64,000 bases of DNA from Streptomyces sp. NBC_01294 (GCF_035917235.1 NZ_CP108423.1:2046001-2110000), one strand, 5' to 3'; shown: positions 49,393-58,841, counted from the first letter of the stretch. The notes: generated by a model from the letters alone, not told the origin. Numbers and translations are program-made.

Positions 49393-51186
49393 TCACCAAC
49401 GGACCCGGCTGCGCAGTCCGGTGAACCCATAGGCGCACAACAGGACCATCAGCGACAACACCAGTGCGGTCCCGACGGGTTGGGTCATCACCCGTAGGGC
49501 CCCCACGAGCAGGCGGTCCGCCTCCGGCGGCCACTGCACCCAGGTCAGGCCCCGCAGCCGGGGCCCGAGTCCGGTCACCGGGTACGCGGACGAGCCCTCC
49601 AGCGCCCGGCGCACCAGCGGTACGACCACCACCGGTACGGCGAGCACCGCGGCCAGACCCGCGGTGGCGGACCGGAAGACACCGGAGGCCAGTACGCCGG
49701 CCCAGGCGCAGCCGATCAGCAGCCCGGCCCAACTCGCGGCCGGGGAGAGCCACTCCTTCGGCGTGCGCAGCGGTCCGCTGTCGAAGACCAGTGCCAGGGC
49801 CGCGGCGTCGGCCGCCGCGACCAGGGCGCCGAGCAGCAGGGCCAGCGCGGCGCTCATGCCGAGCTTGGCGATGAGCAGCCCCAGTCGGCGGGGCACGGTG
49901 CCGCGGTCGGCGGCGAGTGCGGGGTAGCGGTACTCCTCGCCGAAGGCCAGCGCGCCGAGCAGTCCCGCCCCCAGGGCGGCGGGCGGCAGCGGCAGCAGCT
50001 CGGGCCAGGCGGCGAGCAGCCGGTTCTGCGGGGTCTGTCCGAGCCGGGCCAGCACCAGGGCGGTGAGGACGGACACGGCGACGACGAGGGCGGCGGTGAG
50101 GACGGGGGTCGCGGTGCCGAAGACCCGGAGCGACTCGTAGCGCAGCGGCCGCAGCGGCCCGCCCACACGGCGCACGGCCGAGGCCGGCCGCCGGGAGCGG
50201 GCATCGCGGGGCCGGCCGCCGGAGGGCCCGTCGGAGGCCCCGGTGGAGGCCTCCGCGGCCTCCGCGGGGTTTCGGGCGGCGGTGCGGGCGTGCGGTACCG
50301 GCGCCGTCGGCGTGCCGGCGTCGCCGGTCTCGTCGGCGAGCTGGTGGACCAGCACGCCGTGCCGGAACGCCGCCTCGCCGACCTCGGCGCAGTTGCTTCC
50401 GTACACCGACAGGCGACTGCCGCTCTCCTCGACGATCTCCACCGAGCGCTGGGCCGCCCGGGCCTCCCGGCCCAGTACGTCGGCCAGCCGGGCCGCGTGC
50501 GGGGTGCGCACGGCGACCCGCGGGCGCAGCCGGGTCCGGGCGAACTCGGCGGCGTCCTGGTCGGCGACGAGCCGGCCCGCCTCGATGCTGACGACCCGGT
50601 CGGCGCTGCGGGCGGCCTCCTTGGCGTCGTCGGTGGTGAAGAGCACCGCTCCGCCGAGGGAGGCGTGACCGCGCAGCAGCCCGTGCAGCCAGCCGCGTTC
50701 GCGGGGGGACAGCCCGGCACCGGGCTCGTCCAGGAGCAGGGTGCACGGATCGGCGAGCAGCGCCGAGGCCAGCGCGACCCGGCGCTCCATGCCGAGCGAC
50801 AGGGAGCCGAGCCGCTGGTCCCGAAGGCCCCCGATGCCGACGACCTCGAGCATGATGTCGGCCCGGGAGGCCGGCACCCCGGCGGCGGCGCACAGCATCC
50901 GCAGCTGGTTGCGGACGGTCCGCGCCGGGTTGCCGGGCACGTCGCCGAGCAGCACGCCGACCTCACGGCCGGGGTGGGGGATCCGGTGCAGCGGGCGGCC
51001 GCGGAAGTAGGTGACGCCGCGGCCCGGTTCGAGTTCGAGCATGAGCCGCAGCGCGGTGGTCTTGCCCGATCCCGGCTCGCCGAGCAGGGCGGTCACGTGT
51101 CCCGGGCGGGCCTCGAAGGTGAGGTCGTCCACGCGGGGCGGGGTGTTGGGGCGGTGGTTGCTAGTGAGTCCGATGGCCTGGAGCAT
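49393..51186 (-). CDS. ABC transporter with ATPase and permease in one chain
   Basis: From the ATG at 51184-51186 (MLQAIGLTSNHRPNTPPRVD) the product has 597 residues. The ATPase half (about 1-225) has Walker A LLGEPGSGKTTAL, Walker B CTLLLDEPGAGL, and a variant signature LGSLSLGMERR. A low-complexity linker (about 290-345) leads to about six membrane helices (AALVVAVSVLTALVLARLG, LALLLGALVAAADAAALAL). The membrane part looks like an ABC-2 permease. The fusion lies conservatively next to whiH and hrdB in Streptomyces; substrate unknown. Confidence 0.87.
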   Translation of the reverse strand: MLQAIGLTSNHRPNTPPRVDDLTFEARPGHVTALLGEPGSGKTTALRLMLELEPGRGVTYFRGRPLHRIPHPGREVGVLLGDVPGNPARTVRNQLRMLCAAAGVPASRADIMLEVVGIGGLRDQRLGSLSLGMERRVALASALLADPCTLLLDEPGAGLSPRERGWLHGLLRGHASLGGAVLFTTDDAKEAARSADRVVSIEAGRLVADQDAAEFARTRLRPRVAVRTPHAARLADVLGREARAAQRSVEIVEESGSRLSVYGSNCAEVGEAAFRHGVLVHQLADETGDAGTPTAPVPHARTAARNPAEAAEASTGASDGPSGGRPRDARSRRPASAVRRVGGPLRPLRYESLRVFGTATPVLTAALVVAVSVLTALVLARLGQTPQNRLLAAWPELLPLPPAALGAGLLGALAFGEEYRYPALAADRGTVPRRLGLLIAKLGMSAALALLLGALVAAADAAALALVFDSGPLRTPKEWLSPAASWAGLLIGCAWAGVLASGVFRSATAGLAAVLAVPVVVVPLVRRALEGSSAYPVTGLGPRLRGLTWVQWPPEADRLLVGALRVMTQPVGTALVLSLMVLLCAYGFTGLRSRVRW

Positions 51187-51388
51187 CGCTTCTCTCGCGG
51201 GGGGGGTGAGACCGCTCTGCGGCAGGGTGAATACCGCAAGCAAGATAACGCGATATGTCCGATTTAAGGCGCAACCGGTCCGATGGGATGCCGATACTGC
51301 CGCCGCACCCGGCACGGATGGCGGGCTCGGGCCCGGCGCCCGGCCCACTGCCCCGGCCCGCGCCGCCGCGCTCGCGGCAGTCCCGGTG

Positions 51389-52135
51389 TCAGACTTCCGG
51401 GCGCAGCATCGGCGGGTTGAGCAGGGTGGCACCGCCCGCGCGGAACAACTGGGCCGGGCGTCCGCCCTGACGGGTCGTCGTCCCTCCGGCCGGCACCAGG
51501 AATCCAGGGGTACCGGTGACCTTGCGGTGGAAGTTGCGCGGGTCGAGGGCAACGCCCCAGACGGCCTCGTAGACCCGGCGCAGCTCGCCGACGGTGAACT
51601 CGGGCGGGCAGAAGGCGGTGGCCAGCGAGGAGTACTCGATCTTCGATCGGGCCCGCTCCACACCGTCGGCGAGGATCGTGGCGTGGTCGAAGGCGAGCCC
51701 CGTGGAGGCCTCGCCGGTGGCGGCCAGCACCTCGTCGACCGGGGCCCAGCGCGCGCTGTTGGCATCGCCCCCGGCCCGGGGCGCCGGCAGGTCCGGAGCC
51801 AGCACCAGGTGCGCCACGCTGACGACACGCATCCGCGGATCACGCTTCGGATCACCGTAGGTGGCCAGCTGTTCGAGGTGCGCCCCGTTGCCCGCGCCGG
51901 GCAGTGCGGGGTCGTGCGCGCAGAGGCCGGTCTCCTCGGAGAGCTCCCTGGCGGCGGCAGCCGCCAGGTCTTCGTCCCCGCGGACGAATCCGCCGGGCAG
52001 CGCCCAGCGCCCCTGGAACGGCTGCTCACCCCGCCGGACGACCAGCGCGCAGAGCGCGTGGCGCCGCACGGTGAGCACGACCAGGTCGACGGTGACGGCA
52101 AAGGGCGGATAGGCCGACGGGTCGTAGGGCGACAT
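51389..52135 (-). CDS. NUDIX hydrolase with C-terminal winged helix (NrtR-like)
   Basis: The 248-residue protein has a complete Nudix box at about residues 48-70 (GFVRGDEDLAAAAA, then RELSEETGL), so catalysis is possible. The C-terminal third is the winged helix typical of the NrtR group (FCPPEFTVGELRRVYEAVWG, LDPRNFHRKVTGTPGFLVPA). Members are ADP-ribose-sensing repressors of NAD metabolism or ADP-ribose pyrophosphatases. Two roles are thus possible. A partial palindrome lies at its own start. The gap of 202 bases to the ABC gene downstream holds no gene. Confidence 0.85.
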   Translation of the reverse strand: MSPYDPSAYPPFAVTVDLVVLTVRRHALCALVVRRGEQPFQGRWALPGGFVRGDEDLAAAAARELSEETGLCAHDPALPGAGNGAHLEQLATYGDPKRDPRMRVVSVAHLVLAPDLPAPRAGGDANSARWAPVDEVLAATGEASTGLAFDHATILADGVERARSKIEYSSLATAFCPPEFTVGELRRVYEAVWGVALDPRNFHRKVTGTPGFLVPAGGTTTRQGGRPAQLFRAGGATLLNPPMLRPEV

Positions 52136-52148
52136 GCCGCGATCATAG

Positions 52149-52163
52149 TCGTCTGCCTGACGA
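52149..52163. promoter_or_regulatory. Imperfect palindrome near the NUDIX/winged-helix start
   Basis: TCGTC (52149-52153) and GACGA (52159-52163) flank TGCCT just 14 bases upstream of the start codon. Such a site would suit autoregulation by an NrtR-like protein; assigned by eye. Confidence 0.4.
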
Positions 52164-52255
52164 TAAACAGCGCTTTGGTGACCTTGAAGGCACTGTTCCG
52201 GCGGCTGGGTCCCTCTTGCCGGTCGGGCTGCCCCGCCTGATCGGCAGGGCGGCCC

Positions 52256-54244
52256 TCAGCCTCCCAGCTGGAGCACATCGGCTGCCTCCTCCACCATGCC
52301 GAGGCCGAGCCTGCTGATCCGTACGGCGAAGGGCTCCCCCGACACCCGCAGGCCCGAGAGCCGGAGCGCGCCGAGGGGGGCGCCGGGGAGGGGTGCGAGG
52401 GCGACCGTGCCCAAGGGCGCGTCGGGCCGGATTCCGGCGAGGGCGGTCAGCGCGTGGATCCCGGCCGCCGCGGCCACCGCGGCGGGGCGGCAGGCCGCCG
52501 GGTGCGGGACGGGGGCGCTGCCCGCGGTGCGCTGTTCGGCCGCGAACATCTCCGGCAGCCGGTACCCGAAGGTCTCCGCCGCGTCCAGCAGGCCTCTGAG
52601 CAGGCCCGCGGCCTCCTTGTCGAAGCCCGCCTGGGCCAGGCCGGCCACGGCCACGGCGCTCTCGTACGCCCGCACCGCGCCGGAGCGGTGGCCGAACGGG
52701 TTGTGCCCCGGCTCCTTGACGGCCATGCTCCGCAGCCCCCATCCGGAATCCATGGCGGGGGCTCCGAGCAGCCGTGCCAGCTGCTCGGCGCGGGTCCGGT
52801 CGAGGAGTCCGGGCGCGAGCCGACCACCGCCGAGCAGTCCGGTGTCGAGCAGGTGGGCCGCGGCTCCCGTCAGCCGCGGCAGCGGCCGTCCGTCGGGATG
52901 CAGGGCCGAAGCGGGCCGGCCGCCGTCGGGGCCGTCGATCCAGAAGCCGGCCCGGAACCGCTCGCGCAACGCGTCCGCCCGCTCCCGCCACTCCTCGGCG
53001 CCGGGCCTCCCGCATCCGGCGAGGAGGTCGGCGCCGAGCACGGCGGCCCGGTGTGCGTGGGCCTGGGTCTCGCAGCGCCGCGGTCCCGGGTCGGGATCGG
53101 CCAGGAAACCGTCCTCGCCCAGAGCGCCGCGCAGCCAGTCGAGGCACCGCTCGGCGGCCGGGAGCAGTCGGGCCACCTCCTCTTCCGGCATGCCCCAGAG
53201 CCGGGCTTCGGCGAGCACCACGGGGAAGGCCAGGGTGGCCTCCGTTCCGGTGCACGCCGGCGGGAGTTGCGGGCCCGCTCCGCGCATCGGCCCGGGGATC
53301 TTCCCGGCGTCGGGACCGTGTCCGTCGGTCTGTGTCCGGGCGAGGACGCGCAGGGTGGCCGCGGCGAGACCGGTGCCGAGCGGCAGCGCCATCCTGGCGG
53401 CCCAGAGCGACTCCGCCGGGGCCAGGCCCAGCCGCCACGGCACCCCCGCGGCCGCGAAGGCGTCGCCCGGCTCCTCGGGGTCCCTCAGGAGCAGCGCGCC
53501 CAGGTCCTCGACGCTGGTCCGGAACCACGCCTCGACCCTCGGGTCGTCCCCTTCGGCCCGGGCATCGGCCAGCGGGTTCGCCACTTGTCCGGCGGGCGCC
53601 CGCGACACCCGGTCCTGTGTGGTCCGGAGCTCGATGGTGCGGGACTCACCGGGGCCCAGCTCGAGCTGCCAGCGCAGCAGCCCCGCCGAGGCCAGCGCGT
53701 CGTCCGGCGGCGGCTCGGCGGCGGTGACCGCCTGCGCCTCGCCGGTGCTCCAGCGCAGCCCGGCGGCGTGTACCCCGGCGGGCAGCTCCGGCCCGGACCG
53801 GCCGGCGGCGACTGCGGCGAGCTCCGCCAGATCGGTGCCGAGCAGGACCTCCACGGGGAGCCGTACCGGCCGGGTCGTGAAACTGCGCAGGGTGATCCGC
53901 TCGGTGCCGTCCGCGTGCCGGACCCGTTCCACACCGATGTCCGGGTCGGGGCCGGGCTCGGCACCGGTGCGCACGGTCGCGGTGAATGCGGCCCGGTCGG
54001 CGCCGAGGCTGCGTCCCTGGACGGCGACCGGGTCCCGGCCGCCGACGCGCAGCACGCAGCGGGAGAGCAGTCGCCGCCCGGAGCGGTAGATCCCGTCGAT
54101 CCCCCGTCCGGTCAGCTGGCCGTGCTCCGGCGAGATGACCAGACAGGGTGCGGCGACGCAGATGACGGCGCCGTGCACGGGCGGCAGTTCGGGCCGGCGG
54201 GCGGCGGGCACGCCGGGCGGGTGGGGAGGTGCGGGGTGAGACAT
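52256..54244 (-). CDS. Glycogen-debranching N-terminal domain protein (amylo-1,6-glucosidase-like)
   Basis: The ATG at 54242-54244 (MSHPAPPHPPGVPAARRPEL) gives 662 residues. The N-terminal beta-domain (SPEHGQLTGRGIDGIYRSGR, RLLSRCVLRVGG) is the glycogen-debranching N-terminal domain. The second half is an (alpha/alpha)6 toroid of GH15/GH63 type (TGTEATLAFPVVLAEARLWG, PAMDSGWGLRSMAVKEPGHN, HRSGAVRAYESAVAVAGLAQ). Many actinobacterial members are annotated amylo-alpha-1,6-glucosidases without biochemical proof. AAGG lies 7 bases before the start. Same strand as DUF4192 upstream but separated by 206 bases. Confidence 0.82.
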   Translation of the reverse strand: MSHPAPPHPPGVPAARRPELPPVHGAVICVAAPCLVISPEHGQLTGRGIDGIYRSGRRLLSRCVLRVGGRDPVAVQGRSLGADRAAFTATVRTGAEPGPDPDIGVERVRHADGTERITLRSFTTRPVRLPVEVLLGTDLAELAAVAAGRSGPELPAGVHAAGLRWSTGEAQAVTAAEPPPDDALASAGLLRWQLELGPGESRTIELRTTQDRVSRAPAGQVANPLADARAEGDDPRVEAWFRTSVEDLGALLLRDPEEPGDAFAAAGVPWRLGLAPAESLWAARMALPLGTGLAAATLRVLARTQTDGHGPDAGKIPGPMRGAGPQLPPACTGTEATLAFPVVLAEARLWGMPEEEVARLLPAAERCLDWLRGALGEDGFLADPDPGPRRCETQAHAHRAAVLGADLLAGCGRPGAEEWRERADALRERFRAGFWIDGPDGGRPASALHPDGRPLPRLTGAAAHLLDTGLLGGGRLAPGLLDRTRAEQLARLLGAPAMDSGWGLRSMAVKEPGHNPFGHRSGAVRAYESAVAVAGLAQAGFDKEAAGLLRGLLDAAETFGYRLPEMFAAEQRTAGSAPVPHPAACRPAAVAAAAGIHALTALAGIRPDAPLGTVALAPLPGAPLGALRLSGLRVSGEPFAVRISRLGLGMVEEAADVLQLGG

Positions 54245-54450
54245 GTGTCGCCTTGTCTGCGCTCCGGTCGGTTCACCTGGGCGGCGTGGCCGGGCCCGCA
54301 CCACCCCCCAGCTGAACGCCCCCACCCCTGCCGGGGTCACGGCCCCCGCCGCCGACCGGGCGCACCCGGGGCGGAGCGTGCGCCGCGATGCCAGGCCCAG
54401 GGCGGTCCGGAGAAGCCGTACCGGACCACCGTGCAAGGGCCGGCGCGCGT

Positions 54451-55716
54451 TCACTGTTCGCTCCCCGCGGTGCGGCGGGACCCGCGGCGGGGCGCCGTCC
54501 GACCGCGTCGGCCGGGAGGACGCGTGGTGGCCGAGGAGCGCCCCCGCCGGGGCTCCCGGCGGCGCCGCTCCTCCCGCAGGCACTCCCGCAGCCCCTCGGG
54601 GTCGATGCCCTCGTTGCACGCGTGGTGGAGCAGCTGGGCGAAGCGGTATTCGGCGTCGGCGCGCAGGGCCAGGCCGAACGCGATCCGGGCCGTCGGCTCG
54701 TCCCCGGTGGACCAGGAAACCCAGCCGGCGAGGGTGAGCGGGGCCGCGGCGTGCTCGCCGTAGGCCCCGACGCAGCGCCGGGCGAGGGCCCGCCACAGCC
54801 GCAGGGCGGGGGCCGCCTCCTCGTCCTCCATCCACTCGGCCGCGACGTCCCGGATCTCGCGGTCCTGCAGGCCGAGGATCAGCGAGGCGGCCTCGTCGTG
54901 GCCGAGCAGTGCGTCGTCCCAGTCGTCGGCGTCGGAACCGCCCTCGACGGGCGGCGCCAGCGTCAGGCGCCGCATCAGTGCCTGCGCCAGGCCGATGGTC
55001 TCGGCGCCGACCTCCTCCCGCGTCGCCCCGTCGAGGATCCTGGGCATCAGGGCGGCGGCCGCCCGGTCCAGGGCCCGTTCCGCCTCCTCGGCCACGGCCC
55101 CGCGCAGTGGTGCCAGCCTGCCCTCGATCTCCCGGAGCGAGCCCCGGACCTGGAGCCCTGCGAAGGTCGCCGCCGCGGCCATCACCGAGGTGCCGACAGC
55201 GGCCAGCCGACTGCCCTCCGCCGGGCAGCACCGCTCGTCGGGGCAGACGTAGGACCAGAACCGTCCCGCAGAGAGGCACAGCGCCTCCAGCACCGGCACG
55301 TCCAGGGCGCCGCAGGCCAGCCGGATCCGCTGGGCGAGCGGCCGCAGCCGGGTCATCACCCGCTGGCCGCTCTCCTCTCCGAGCGGTTCCTGGCAGAGGT
55401 AGACGACGATGCCGTCCGGCTTGTCGCCGCGCCGTTCGCTGCCCCGGATCAGGCAGTCGGCGACCTGTCGGGCGGTGTCCTCCCATTCCGCGGGCGTGCC
55501 GGGAATGCCGACGCGGAGCCGGCCGCCGAAGCGGCCGCCCTCGCCGTGCACGGCGACCATGACGAGGGAGTCGGTCGGGTGGAATCCGAGCATGTAGGGC
55601 AGCGCGTCGGCCAGTTCGGCCGGGCTGCGCAGGGTGATCTGGGGTCCGGTGCCGGCTCCGGCCGGGCTGATGGAGGGCCGGTCGGACGGGTTGCGTGATG
55701 CGTGGTTGTTCGTCAT
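54451..55716 (-). CDS. DUF4192 family protein
   Basis: The ATG at 55714-55716 (MTNNHASRNPSDRPSISPAG) gives 421 residues. The core (ITLRSPAELADALPYMLGFH, PTDSLVMVAVHGEGGRFGGR) is that of DUF4192, an actinobacterial family of unknown function. The C-terminal ~45 residues are a basic Arg-rich tail (EERRRREPRRGRSS). The gene is divergent from recQ across a 122-base gap with a DnaA-box-like sequence, the usual arrangement in Streptomyces. Confidence 0.87.
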   Translation of the reverse strand: MTNNHASRNPSDRPSISPAGAGTGPQITLRSPAELADALPYMLGFHPTDSLVMVAVHGEGGRFGGRLRVGIPGTPAEWEDTARQVADCLIRGSERRGDKPDGIVVYLCQEPLGEESGQRVMTRLRPLAQRIRLACGALDVPVLEALCLSAGRFWSYVCPDERCCPAEGSRLAAVGTSVMAAAATFAGLQVRGSLREIEGRLAPLRGAVAEEAERALDRAAAALMPRILDGATREEVGAETIGLAQALMRRLTLAPPVEGGSDADDWDDALLGHDEAASLILGLQDREIRDVAAEWMEDEEAAPALRLWRALARRCVGAYGEHAAAPLTLAGWVSWSTGDEPTARIAFGLALRADAEYRFAQLLHHACNEGIDPEGLRECLREERRRREPRRGRSSATTRPPGRRGRTAPRRGSRRTAGSEQ

Positions 55717-55751
55717 GCCACGAAGGTCCCGTGCATGATCCGATCCGGAAA

Positions 55752-55791
55752 GCCCTGTGGATAACTGTTGATGCTTGAATTTCCACAGGGC
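55752..55791. promoter_or_regulatory. Inverted repeat with a DnaA-box-like sequence
   Basis: GCCCTGTGGA (55752-55761) and TCCACAGGGC (55782-55791) are perfect complements 20 bases apart. The left arm extends into TGTGGATAA (55756-55764), identical to the complement of the E. coli DnaA box TTATCCACA. It lies in the divergent promoter of DUF4192 and recQ. Confidence 0.55.
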
Positions 55792-55838
55792 CGGAGCCGC
55801 ATTGGCGCGATGTCCGAGGCATCGGGTTGCATGGGGGC

Positions 55839-57998
55839 ATGAACGCAGACCTGAGGTCCTCGGCCGACTCCGTACTAGCCCGGCTCGTGGGCGACCCCAC
55901 GGGCACCGCCCGGCTGCGCGAGGACCAGTGGCGGGCGATCGAGGCCCTCGTCGCACACAAGCGACGGGCCCTCGTGGTGCAGCGCACGGGCTGGGGCAAG
56001 TCCGCGGTGTACTTCGTCGCCACCTCGCTGCTGCGGGCGAGCGGCGCAGGCCCCACCGTGATCGTCTCCCCGCTCCTCGCGCTGATGCGCAACCAGGTCG
56101 AAGCCGCGGCCCGGGCCGGAATCCGCGCCCGCACCATCAACTCCGCCAACCCCGAGGAGTGGGAGGGGATCCAGGCCGAGGTCGCGGCGGGCGAGGTGGA
56201 CGTCCTGCTGGTGAGCCCCGAGCGGCTGAACAACCCCGACTTCCGCGACCAGGTCCTCCCCAAGCTCTCCGCCGCCACCGGCCTGCTCGTGGTGGACGAG
56301 GCCCACTGCATCTCCGACTGGGGACACGACTTCCGCCCCGACTACCGCCGGCTGCGCACCATGCTGGCCGACCTGCCGCCGGGCGTGCCCGTCCTCGCCA
56401 CGACCGCCACGGCCAACGCCCGCGTGACCGCCGACGTCGCCGAACAGCTGGGCACCGGAGCCGGCACGGACGCGCTGGTGCTGCGTGGCCCCCTGGACCG
56501 CGAGAGCCTGAGCCTGGCGGTGCTGACCCTGCCCGACGCGGCGCACCGGCTGGCCTGGCTCGCCGACCACCTCGGGGAGCTGCCGGGCTCCGGGATCATC
56601 TACACGCTGACCGTGGCGGCGGCCGAGGAGGTCACCGCCTATCTGCGCCACCGCGGCCACACGGTGACCTCGTACACCGGCAAGACGGAGAACGCCGACC
56701 GGCAGCAGGCCGAGGACGACCTCCAGGCGAACCGGGTCAAGGCGCTGGTGGCCACCTCAGCCCTCGGGATGGGCTTCGACAAGCCCGACCTGGGATTCGT
56801 GGTGCACCTGGGCTCGCCCTCCTCCCCCATCGCCTACTACCAGCAGGTCGGCCGCGCCGGCCGTGGAGTGGAGCACGCGGAGGTCCTGCTCCTCCCCGGC
56901 CGGGAGGACGAGGCGATCTGGCAGTACTTCGCCTCGGTGGCCTTCCCGCCCGAGGAGCAGGTGCGCCGAACCCTCGATGTCCTGGCCCAGGCGGGCCGGC
57001 CGATGTCGCTGCCCGCCCTGGAACCGCTGGTCGATCTGCGCCGCACCCGGCTGGAGACCATGCTCAAGGTCCTCGACGTCGACGGCGCCGTGCACCGCGT
57101 CAAGGGCGGCTGGACCTCGACGGGCGAGCCGTGGGCCTACGACGCCGAGCGCTACGCCTGGGTGGCTCGCCAGCGGGCTACGGAACAGCAGGCCATGCGT
57201 GACTACGCGTCGGCCACCGAATGCCGCATGGAGTTCCTGCGCCGCCAGCTCGACGACGAGGAGGCCGCGCCCTGCGGCCGCTGCGACAACTGCGCCGGAG
57301 CCCGGTTCACCGCGGAGGTCTCCACCACCGCACTGGACACTGCGCGCGGCGAACTCGGCCGCCCGGGCGTGGAACTGGAGCCGCGCAAGATGTGGCCGAC
57401 CGGGCTCGTGGCGGTCGGCGTCGACCTCAAGGGGCGCATCCCCGCCGGAGATCAGGCTTCGACGGGCCGGGCGCTGGGTCGCCTGTCCGACATCGGCTGG
57501 GGCAACCGGCTGCGCCCGATGCTCGCCCCGCAGGCTCCGGACCAGCCGGTTCCGGACGACGTCGTGCAGGCCGTGGTCGCGGTGCTCGCCGACTGGGCCC
57601 GAGGCCCCGGCGGCTGGGCCTCGGGGGCGCCGGACGCCCCGGCCCGGCCGGTGGGCGTGGTCGCGCTGCCCTCGCGCAGCCGCCCCCAGCTGGTCGGTTC
57701 GCTGGCCGCGCGGATCGCGGAGGTCGGGCGGATGCCCCTGCTCGGCACGGTCGCGTACACCGACCAGGCCCCGGAGTTCGGTTCGGCGGCCTCGAACAGC
57801 GCCCAGCGCGTCCGCGGGCTCCACCAGTCCCTGACCGTGCCCCCGGCGCTGGCCGAGACACTGGCGGAGGCTGCGGGCCCGGTGCTCCTCGTGGACGACC
57901 GCGCGGAGAGCGGGTGGACCCTCGCCGTGGCCGCCCGACTGCTGCGGCGCGCGGGTGCGAAGGGGGTGTTCCCACTGGTGTTGGCGCTCCAGGGCTAG
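55839..57998 (+). CDS. RecQ-family helicase with C-terminal phosphoribosyltransferase-like module
   Basis: The protein has about 719 residues from the ATG at 55839; an ATG four codons upstream is also possible. Helicase motifs: RTGWGKSAVYF (Walker A), VVDEAHCISDWGHDFRPDYR (motif II with the RecQ aromatic-rich loop), VATSALGMGFDKPDLGFVVH, and QQVGRAGRG (motif VI). The zinc subdomain is TECRMEFLRR with CGRCDNC. The last ~200 residues differ from classical RecQ and end with VLLVDDRAESGWTLAVAARL, a PRPP-binding motif as in ComF. This fused form occurs widely in actinobacteria. It may unwind damaged or recombining DNA. Confidence 0.88.
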   Translation: MNADLRSSADSVLARLVGDPTGTARLREDQWRAIEALVAHKRRALVVQRTGWGKSAVYFVATSLLRASGAGPTVIVSPLLALMRNQVEAAARAGIRARTINSANPEEWEGIQAEVAAGEVDVLLVSPERLNNPDFRDQVLPKLSAATGLLVVDEAHCISDWGHDFRPDYRRLRTMLADLPPGVPVLATTATANARVTADVAEQLGTGAGTDALVLRGPLDRESLSLAVLTLPDAAHRLAWLADHLGELPGSGIIYTLTVAAAEEVTAYLRHRGHTVTSYTGKTENADRQQAEDDLQANRVKALVATSALGMGFDKPDLGFVVHLGSPSSPIAYYQQVGRAGRGVEHAEVLLLPGREDEAIWQYFASVAFPPEEQVRRTLDVLAQAGRPMSLPALEPLVDLRRTRLETMLKVLDVDGAVHRVKGGWTSTGEPWAYDAERYAWVARQRATEQQAMRDYASATECRMEFLRRQLDDEEAAPCGRCDNCAGARFTAEVSTTALDTARGELGRPGVELEPRKMWPTGLVAVGVDLKGRIPAGDQASTGRALGRLSDIGWGNRLRPMLAPQAPDQPVPDDVVQAVVAVLADWARGPGGWASGAPDAPARPVGVVALPSRSRPQLVGSLAARIAEVGRMPLLGTVAYTDQAPEFGSAASNSAQRVRGLHQSLTVPPALAETLAEAAGPVLLVDDRAESGWTLAVAARLLRRAGAKGVFPLVLALQG

Positions 57999-58211
57999 CC
58001 GAATGCGTCATCCTCGGCGTGGCGGGGCAAGGATATGAACGGCATACCGGCGAATTCCGGTCTGCGGCGCCAATTGCTCGTTGCCGCACACTCCGAAGCC
58101 ACGCGAGAATTGGAGTGCTCCCGCTCGGCTCCCCGGCACTCCTGGGCCGTGCTGCGGCGCGCCCTGACTCCAGCCGTGCCCGTCCGCGGGTGTGTACCCG
58201 AAGGGAGGACC

Positions 58212-58841
58212 GTGACCTTCGGATTCGCGCCGCCCTCGACCACGTCCCTGGCAACGGCCACCGGCGGCGCCAGCCGCCACGGCAGGCTGCTGGAACCTGC
58301 GGAATGGACGGCGGCGGGCATCCCCCTGCTCCGCAATCCGCGCGAGGTCGTCAGCGGCCTGCACTCCCGGCACAGCCCCGTGCCCTCGACCGCGGTCATC
58401 GCCGTGCTCGGACCGGAGGAGCAACTCGTGGCGAGCGCCTCCTTCGTACAGCGGTCGACCTCGGCCGACGGCTGGGAGTACCGCAACGCCCTGCTCTCCC
58501 GGCTGCGCCGGGTCCTCCCGCACGACCTGCGGCGACGGACCCCGGTGCGGACGGCGGTGCTGCTCTACTGCCGTGAAGGCGACGAGCGGTGGACCGAGGA
58601 GGACGGTGCCTGGATGTGGGGGCTGCGGGACGCCTGCACCCTGCACGGGCTGCGCTGCGGCGCGTACATCACGCTGACCCGTGACGGCTGGCAGGTGCTG
58701 GGCGAGGGCCGTGGCGGCAGACGTCCCAGCTCGCACTCGCGGCCGCAGCGCCTCGGCGACACCGCGGCCGAGTTCTCCCCGCTCGCCCTGCACACCGGCG
58801 GCGGCGCGGGCGATGCCCTGCGCCGGACCGCCGCGCGCTGA
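58212..58841 (+). CDS. Conserved Streptomyces protein of unknown function
   Basis: I prefer the GTG at 58212 (VTFGFAPPSTTSLATATGGA), because GAAGGGAGGA lies directly before it; the product then has 209 residues. An ATG at 58035 is in frame, but the 59 extra codons look unlike coding DNA. The protein shows LLEPAEWTAAGIPLLRNPRE, VVSGLHSRHSPVP and AVIAVLGPEEQLVASASFVQ, a compact alpha/beta part, and TAVLLYCREGDERWTEEDGA. I know of no assigned function. It may be read with recQ (213-base gap). Confidence 0.7.
   Translation: MTFGFAPPSTTSLATATGGASRHGRLLEPAEWTAAGIPLLRNPREVVSGLHSRHSPVPSTAVIAVLGPEEQLVASASFVQRSTSADGWEYRNALLSRLRRVLPHDLRRRTPVRTAVLLYCREGDERWTEEDGAWMWGLRDACTLHGLRCGAYITLTRDGWQVLGEGRGGRRPSSHSRPQRLGDTAAEFSPLALHTGGGAGDALRRTAAR

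Noticed and set aside
54245..56311. Extended N-terminus of the debranching-like protein
   Set aside because: The open frame runs through DUF4192 in another frame; family homology starts at 54244.
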